Below, piece by piece: positions 43,553-47,822 of a stretch of 47,822 nt of DNA (position 1 is its first letter; each line of letters opens with the position of its first letter). Source of the stretch: JBEIJQ01 sp040380145 (lineage in GTDB: Bacteria > Bacteroidota > Bacteroidia > Chitinophagales > Saprospiraceae); the NCBI GenBank assembly GCA_040380145.1, contig JBEIJQ010000003.1:1-47822 (forward strand), in the 5' to 3' direction. The position numbers and the translations under genes are program-made. Under the pieces are notes generated by a model, which saw nothing but the letters and a program-made list of their open reading frames with translations, did no database searches and was not told the DNA's origin.

Positions 43553-46500
43553 ATGAAAAAATCGATTTTTACCCTGTTAATGGTCTTTTCGGTCGGCATC
43601 GCTTGGTCGCAGCAGACGGCCTGTCCCTCCGTAACGGCCAATGTGGGAGGATCGCCCACGGCATCTGTCTGTCCGGGATCCTGCGTGAACCTCACGGCCA
43701 CGGCCGTGGCCGGTGCCTTGACCACCGATTATGCCGTTTCGCAGATCCCTTATACGCCCTATCCGTACAACCAGGGTACATCGGTGTTGATCAACATCGA
43801 CGATACCTGGTCGAGTATCCTGAACATCGGGTTCAATTTTTGTTTTTACGGCAACAACTACAACCAGCTCATCATCGGCTCCAACGGCCTGATCTCTTTC
43901 AACACCGCTCCCGCCGGTGGGTATTGCCAATGGCCGATCAATGCGGCTTTTCCATCGGCCAACAATCCTACGAACTGTATAACTTGCCCTTTTCAGGACA
44001 TTGACCCCAGTATATCGGGCGATATCCGCTATGCCACCTATGGCGTGGCACCCTGTCGGGTTTTCGTGGTGTCATTTGACCAGTGCGCGATGTTTTCGTG
44101 CACGCAGCTGCAGTCCACCCAGCAGATCGCCATCTACGAGACCACCAACATCATCGAAACCTATATCCAGAACAAGCCCTCGTGTCCCAACTGGAACGGT
44201 GGAGCGGCCATCCACGGCATCCAGAATGCCACGGGCACGGCCGCGGTGGTCGTCCCCGGCCGCAACTTCCCCGGCAATTGGACGGCACAAAACGATGCTT
44301 GGCGCTTTACGCCCAACGGCGCGCCCAATTTCACGGTCAGCTGGTTGCAAAATGGCCAGGTGATCGGCACCGGTCTCAACTTCACCGTCTGCCCGACCGT
44401 CCCGACCACCTACACGGCTCAAGGCAGTTATCAGACTTGTGCAGGAACCTTGGTCAACGTCTCCGACGATGTGCTGATCACCATTGATTCGTTGGAAATA
44501 CCGCCCCTCCCCAACCAATCGCTGTGTGGCGGAGGAAGCGTCCAACTGAACGCCACGGTCGCCACCCCCAACCAGTTCACCTTCAGCAACACCACCGTAA
44601 CGCCCATCCCGCCCGGTCAAACCACCAATATCCCCATCAATGTGGGCGGACTCGTACCGCCGACCTTCCAACAGGGCAACTTGCTCTCGGTGTGCCTCAA
44701 CATCGCCCAAAACATCACAGGCCACCTCAACATTTACCTGATCTCGCCCACCGGCCAGCAGGTGATGCTTTCCACGGCCAACGGCGGTTTCACCAATTCG
44801 GGCTACAACAACGTCTGTTTCTATCCCACCGGCTTCCCCAGCATCGGGACCTTTGGTTTCCAGGCCATTCCGGCCAACTCGTCGTTCATACCCGAACAGG
44901 CAGGCGGTTTTGCCCCGCTGTTGGGCGGCAACAACAACGGCACTTGGATCCTCCAGATCGGCCACTCACAGGCAGGCGGCCAGCAGGGCACCTTCAACTC
45001 GGTGACCCTCAATTTCGCCAACCTGAACACGATCAGCTATCAATGGTCGCCCGCTGCCGGCCTTTCCTGCACCAACTGTCCCAACCCAGTGGCTTCGCCG
45101 GCGGTCAACACGACCTATCAGGTGATCGCCACCAGTGGCCTCGGTTGCACCGACACCGCCGAAGTGACGGTGCAGGTGGGCGCCTTGTCGCCCCCGGTGC
45201 TATCATGCGGCCCCACTACTATCAATTCGGTCACTTTCACTTGGCCGCCCGTGCCCGGCGCTGCTTCTTATCAGATCAGCGTCAACGGCGGAGCGCCTTT
45301 TACTCAAACAGATACTTTCTATGTACAGGGCGGCTTGCCTGCCGGTGCTTGCGCGACAATTTCCGTTGCGGCGCTTGAACCGCCCGGCGGTTTTTGCGGC
45401 AGCAGCACACCGGTATCGCTGACCTGTTGCCCGCAAACTTGTCCGACCATTACGCCGGTCATCAGCGGGGCCACGAATTTGTGTGCGGGCAATTCCACCA
45501 CGCTTTCCGGACCGGCGGGCTTCGCCTCTTACAGCTGGTCCACGGGCGCCATCTCCCAAAACCTCACGGTCAACGCCGCCGGCACCTATTGCCTCACGGT
45601 GACGGACGCCAACAACTGTACCGGCTCTTCCTGCGTGACCGTCACTGTCGGTGGTCCCGTCCCGGCGATCACGGGGACTTTGGATATTTGTCCGCAAACC
45701 ACCACCACACTTTCGGCCCAACCCGGTTATGCCGCCTACTTGTGGACGAACGGCGGAACTGCCGCCAGCATCAGCGTCAACGCGGGCGGAACCTACGGGC
45801 TGACCGTGACCGATGCCAACGGTTGCACGGGATCCACCAGTGCGGTGGTTACCCAGTTCACCGCACCCGTTCCCACCATCGCCGGATCCACCACTATCTG
45901 TGCGGGCGTGCCCACCACTTTGGATGCCGGCGCGGGCTATGCCGCTTACCAGTGGTCGCCGGGCGGACAGACCAACGCGGTTATCACCACCGCTGCGGCC
46001 GGCACTTACCAAGTCACGGTCACGGATGCCAACGGCTGCACGGGTTCGACCTCCGCCACGGTGATCGTGGCTCCCAACCTCACACCCACGATCGCGCCCA
46101 ACGGCCCGACCAACTTCTGTACGGGAGGTTCGGTCACCCTCAATGCTGGACTTTTCGACAACTATCTCTGGTCGAACAACGCCGTGACCTCGACCATCCA
46201 AGTCAATGCCTCCGGGACTTATTCGGTGCAGGTGACCAACAACAACGGCTGCACCGGTTCTGCCAGCATCCAGATCGTCGTCTATGCCCTGCCCACGGCC
46301 TCCATCAATTCGCCGGAAGTTTGCGCGGGCAACACTGCCTTGCTCACGGCCCTCGCCCTCGGCGGAACGGCCCCATACCAGTACGCTTGGTCGAACGGTC
46401 TGCCCAATGCTTCTTCGCACACGCTGGCTCCCGCGACCACGACCCCTTACAATGTGACCATCACCGACGGAAACGGCTGCACGGCCACTGCTGCCACTGT

Positions 46501-47822
46501 CTTCACCGTCAATCCCAATCCCGTGGTGGATGCGGGCACCGACCAAAGCATCTGCAATGGGGCCACCACCTCGCTCCAAGCCACGGTGACTTCCGGAACG
46601 GCGCCCTTCTCGTACACATGGACGGGAGGATTGCCCAACACAGCTACGCCGAGCGTTTCTCCGACGGATACGACCCTGTACGCGCTGACCGTCACGGACG
46701 CCAACGCTTGCACGGGCACCGGCCAAACGACCGTCAACATGGCCGAAGCGATTACGGTCAACGCTGGCACCGATCAGACCATCTGCCGCAACAACACCGC
46801 TGCCCTCGCCGCCAATGCTGACGGCGGTGTTCCGCCCTATACCTTCGCCTGGTCGGGCGGTCTGCTGGGCGCCAATGTTTCTGTCTCGCCGCAATTCACC
46901 ACGACCTTTACGGTCACCGTCACCGATGCCCTCGGCTGTTCGGCCACGGATGCCGTTACGGTCAATGTCGTGCAAGCGCTGTCGGTATTCGTGACCACGC
47001 CCAACCCCAGTTTCTGCTTCAACACCAATATCCCGCTCAACGCCACGCCCGGCTTCGCTTCCTACCTTTGGAGCACCTCCGAGACCACGCCCACGATCGA
47101 CGCCTACCAATCGGCCGTTTACTCGGTGACGGTCACCGATGCGACCGGCTGTTCGGGCACGGCCAGCATCTCGGTCACCGAACTGCAACCGGTGGTGGTC
47201 AACGGGGTGGTGGACAATGTGGACTGCGCCGGCGGCAACGACGGCTCCATCACCGTGACCGGCATAACGGGCGGTATCGGAACGCCCGCTTCTTACCAGT
47301 GGAGCGTGCCCGGACAAACCGGACCGGTATTGGACACCCTGTTTGTCGGTACCTACACGGTCACCGTGACCGACGGGGTGGGGTGCACGGGCTCGGCCAG
47401 TTACTTGGTCACGGAACCCGGAATCCCGGTCGGCGTTCAGATCACCGGCGCCGATGCCACCTGCGCGGGACTGGCGAACGGGGTGGCCATCGCCAATCCT
47501 TTCGGCGGCAACCCGCCCTATACCTTTGAGTGGAGCAACCAGTTGCAGAACGACACCGTTTGGGGGCTTACTCCCGATGTGCCGTATTTCGTGACCGTTA
47601 CCGATCAGGGCGGCTGTACGGCCTCCGCCACGGTGACGGTGGACGATCCCACGCCGATCGTCCTGGCCGTCACGGGCATCCAACCGACCTCCTGTTTCAA
47701 CACCGCCGACGGCTCTGCCACGGTGGTCGCCTCGGGCGGCACGCCCGGCTATGTGTTCCAATGGGGCAACGGCGAGACCACGGCCACGGCCGTGCAACTG
47801 CCCGCCGGCACCACCTCGGTAC
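43553..47822 (+). CDS. Second giant cell-surface protein with P-domain and Ig/SprB repeats (partial, 3' end outside window)
   Basis: Open from the ATG at 43553 to the window edge (1,423 codons, no stop). Signal peptide MKKSIFTLLMVFSVGIAWSQ; a beta-sandwich region (about 55-265) with NIGFNFCFYGNNYNQLIIGS, GLISF, FQDIDPSISGDIRY and QQIAIYETTNIIETYI, which parallels module A of the gene at 23775; a proprotein-convertase P-like domain (about 325-490) with LNIYLISPTGQQVMLS and NNNGTWILQI; a fibronectin-like stretch with FTWPPVPGAASYQISVNGG; then at least 12 Ig/SprB-type repeats, most ending GTYxVTVTDANGC. The last three (from about 47210) are canonical SprB repeats. T9SS export is inferred from this architecture; a C-terminal sorting domain would lie beyond the window. 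The gene is divergent from the OmpA-domain gene. Confidence 0.88.
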   Translation, partial: MKKSIFTLLMVFSVGIAWSQQTACPSVTANVGGSPTASVCPGSCVNLTATAVAGALTTDYAVSQIPYTPYPYNQGTSVLINIDDTWSSILNIGFNFCFYGNNYNQLIIGSNGLISFNTAPAGGYCQWPINAAFPSANNPTNCITCPFQDIDPSISGDIRYATYGVAPCRVFVVSFDQCAMFSCTQLQSTQQIAIYETTNIIETYIQNKPSCPNWNGGAAIHGIQNATGTAAVVVPGRNFPGNWTAQNDAWRFTPNGAPNFTVSWLQNGQVIGTGLNFTVCPTVPTTYTAQGSYQTCAGTLVNVSDDVLITIDSLEIPPLPNQSLCGGGSVQLNATVATPNQFTFSNTTVTPIPPGQTTNIPINVGGLVPPTFQQGNLLSVCLNIAQNITGHLNIYLISPTGQQVMLSTANGGFTNSGYNNVCFYPTGFPSIGTFGFQAIPANSSFIPEQAGGFAPLLGGNNNGTWILQIGHSQAGGQQGTFNSVTLNFANLNTISYQWSPAAGLSCTNCPNPVASPAVNTTYQVIATSGLGCTDTAEVTVQVGALSPPVLSCGPTTINSVTFTWPPVPGAASYQISVNGGAPFTQTDTFYVQGGLPAGACATISVAALEPPGGFCGSSTPVSLTCCPQTCPTITPVISGATNLCAGNSTTLSGPAGFASYSWSTGAISQNLTVNAAGTYCLTVTDANNCTGSSCVTVTVGGPVPAITGTLDICPQTTTTLSAQPGYAAYLWTNGGTAASISVNAGGTYGLTVTDANGCTGSTSAVVTQFTAPVPTIAGSTTICAGVPTTLDAGAGYAAYQWSPGGQTNAVITTAAAGTYQVTVTDANGCTGSTSATVIVAPNLTPTIAPNGPTNFCTGGSVTLNAGLFDNYLWSNNAVTSTIQVNASGTYSVQVTNNNGCTGSASIQIVVYALPTASINSPEVCAGNTALLTALALGGTAPYQYAWSNGLPNASSHTLAPATTTPYNVTITDGNGCTATAATVFTVNPNPVVDAGTDQSICNGATTSLQATVTSGTAPFSYTWTGGLPNTATPSVSPTDTTLYALTVTDANACTGTGQTTVNMAEAITVNAGTDQTICRNNTAALAANADGGVPPYTFAWSGGLLGANVSVSPQFTTTFTVTVTDALGCSATDAVTVNVVQALSVFVTTPNPSFCFNTNIPLNATPGFASYLWSTSETTPTIDAYQSAVYSVTVTDATGCSGTASISVTELQPVVVNGVVDNVDCAGGNDGSITVTGITGGIGTPASYQWSVPGQTGPVLDTLFVGTYTVTVTDGVGCTGSASYLVTEPGIPVGVQITGADATCAGLANGVAIANPFGGNPPYTFEWSNQLQNDTVWGLTPDVPYFVTVTDQGGCTASATVTVDDPTPIVLAVTGIQPTSCFNTADGSATVVASGGTPGYVFQWGNGETTATAVQLPAGTTSV

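Noticed and set aside
45203..47797. Minus-strand open frame of 864 codons under the second giant gene
   Set aside because: It is a shadow of the Ig/SprB repeat array, which is continuous on the plus strand from 43553 with a signal peptide.

Overview
The window looks like a chromosomal piece of a GC-rich member of the Bacteroidota, probably of the Saprospiria/Chitinophagales kind. The evidence is a gliding/type IX secretion (T9SS) component (GldN), several large secreted proteins with SprB-like and HYR repeats and T9SS sorting domains, the Bacteroidota-type MurF-Alr fusion, and repeated promoter boxes of the Bacteroidota form TAnnTTTG, twice with a TTTG element about 21-22 bp upstream. The genus cannot be told from the sequence alone.

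Positions 1-23.3 kb are a compact housekeeping region. In order: the probable start of a universal stress protein (minus, cut by the window edge), a large NtrY-like sensor kinase, lpxD (lipid A), trxA, panD with a coupled integral membrane flippase-like gene, an MscS-type channel gene broken by one extra base, gldN, rarA, a small membrane protein, a MoxR/chelatase-like AAA ATPase, a DUF4253 gene, a MurU-like sugar nucleotidyltransferase, a mevalonate kinase-like GHMP kinase, an aspartate-type aminotransferase, fabF, acpP, a SPOR-domain protein behind deoC, a glycosyltransferase behind an asparagine synthase, and moxR. Four intrinsic terminators and about nine promoter boxes can be read here and in the flanks. 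Notably acpP and fabF are separated by a strong terminator followed by a new promoter box.

Positions 23.3-37.1 kb are occupied by one giant gene for a secreted modular protein of about 4,435 residues. Its layout is: signal peptide; three near-identical units of exactly 703 codons that alternate a beta-sandwich-like module A and an amidotransferase-like module B with SprB-type Ig repeats; a fourth B module; a HYR domain that carries a roughly 220-residue inserted domain; two more Ig repeats; ten tandem HYR domains; a right-handed beta-helix region; and a T9SS type A sorting domain. The gene is interrupted near its 5' end by one extra G, which the internal repeats allow to be located to a GGGG run at 24584-24587.

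Positions 37.1-47.8 kb hold a terminator, a tRNA-Arg(CCG) with its own terminator and promoter box, a T9SS-exported protein joining a c-type heme motif to a copper type II monooxygenase, a small lipoprotein with two EGF-like motifs, the MurF-alanine racemase fusion, a tandem OmpA-domain protein and the first 1,423 codons of a second giant cell-surface protein (P-domain plus at least 12 Ig/SprB repeats) that runs off the end. The common theme of the accessory part is outer-surface display: T9SS cargo, envelope anchoring (OmpA, SPOR) and cell-wall or lipid A synthesis.
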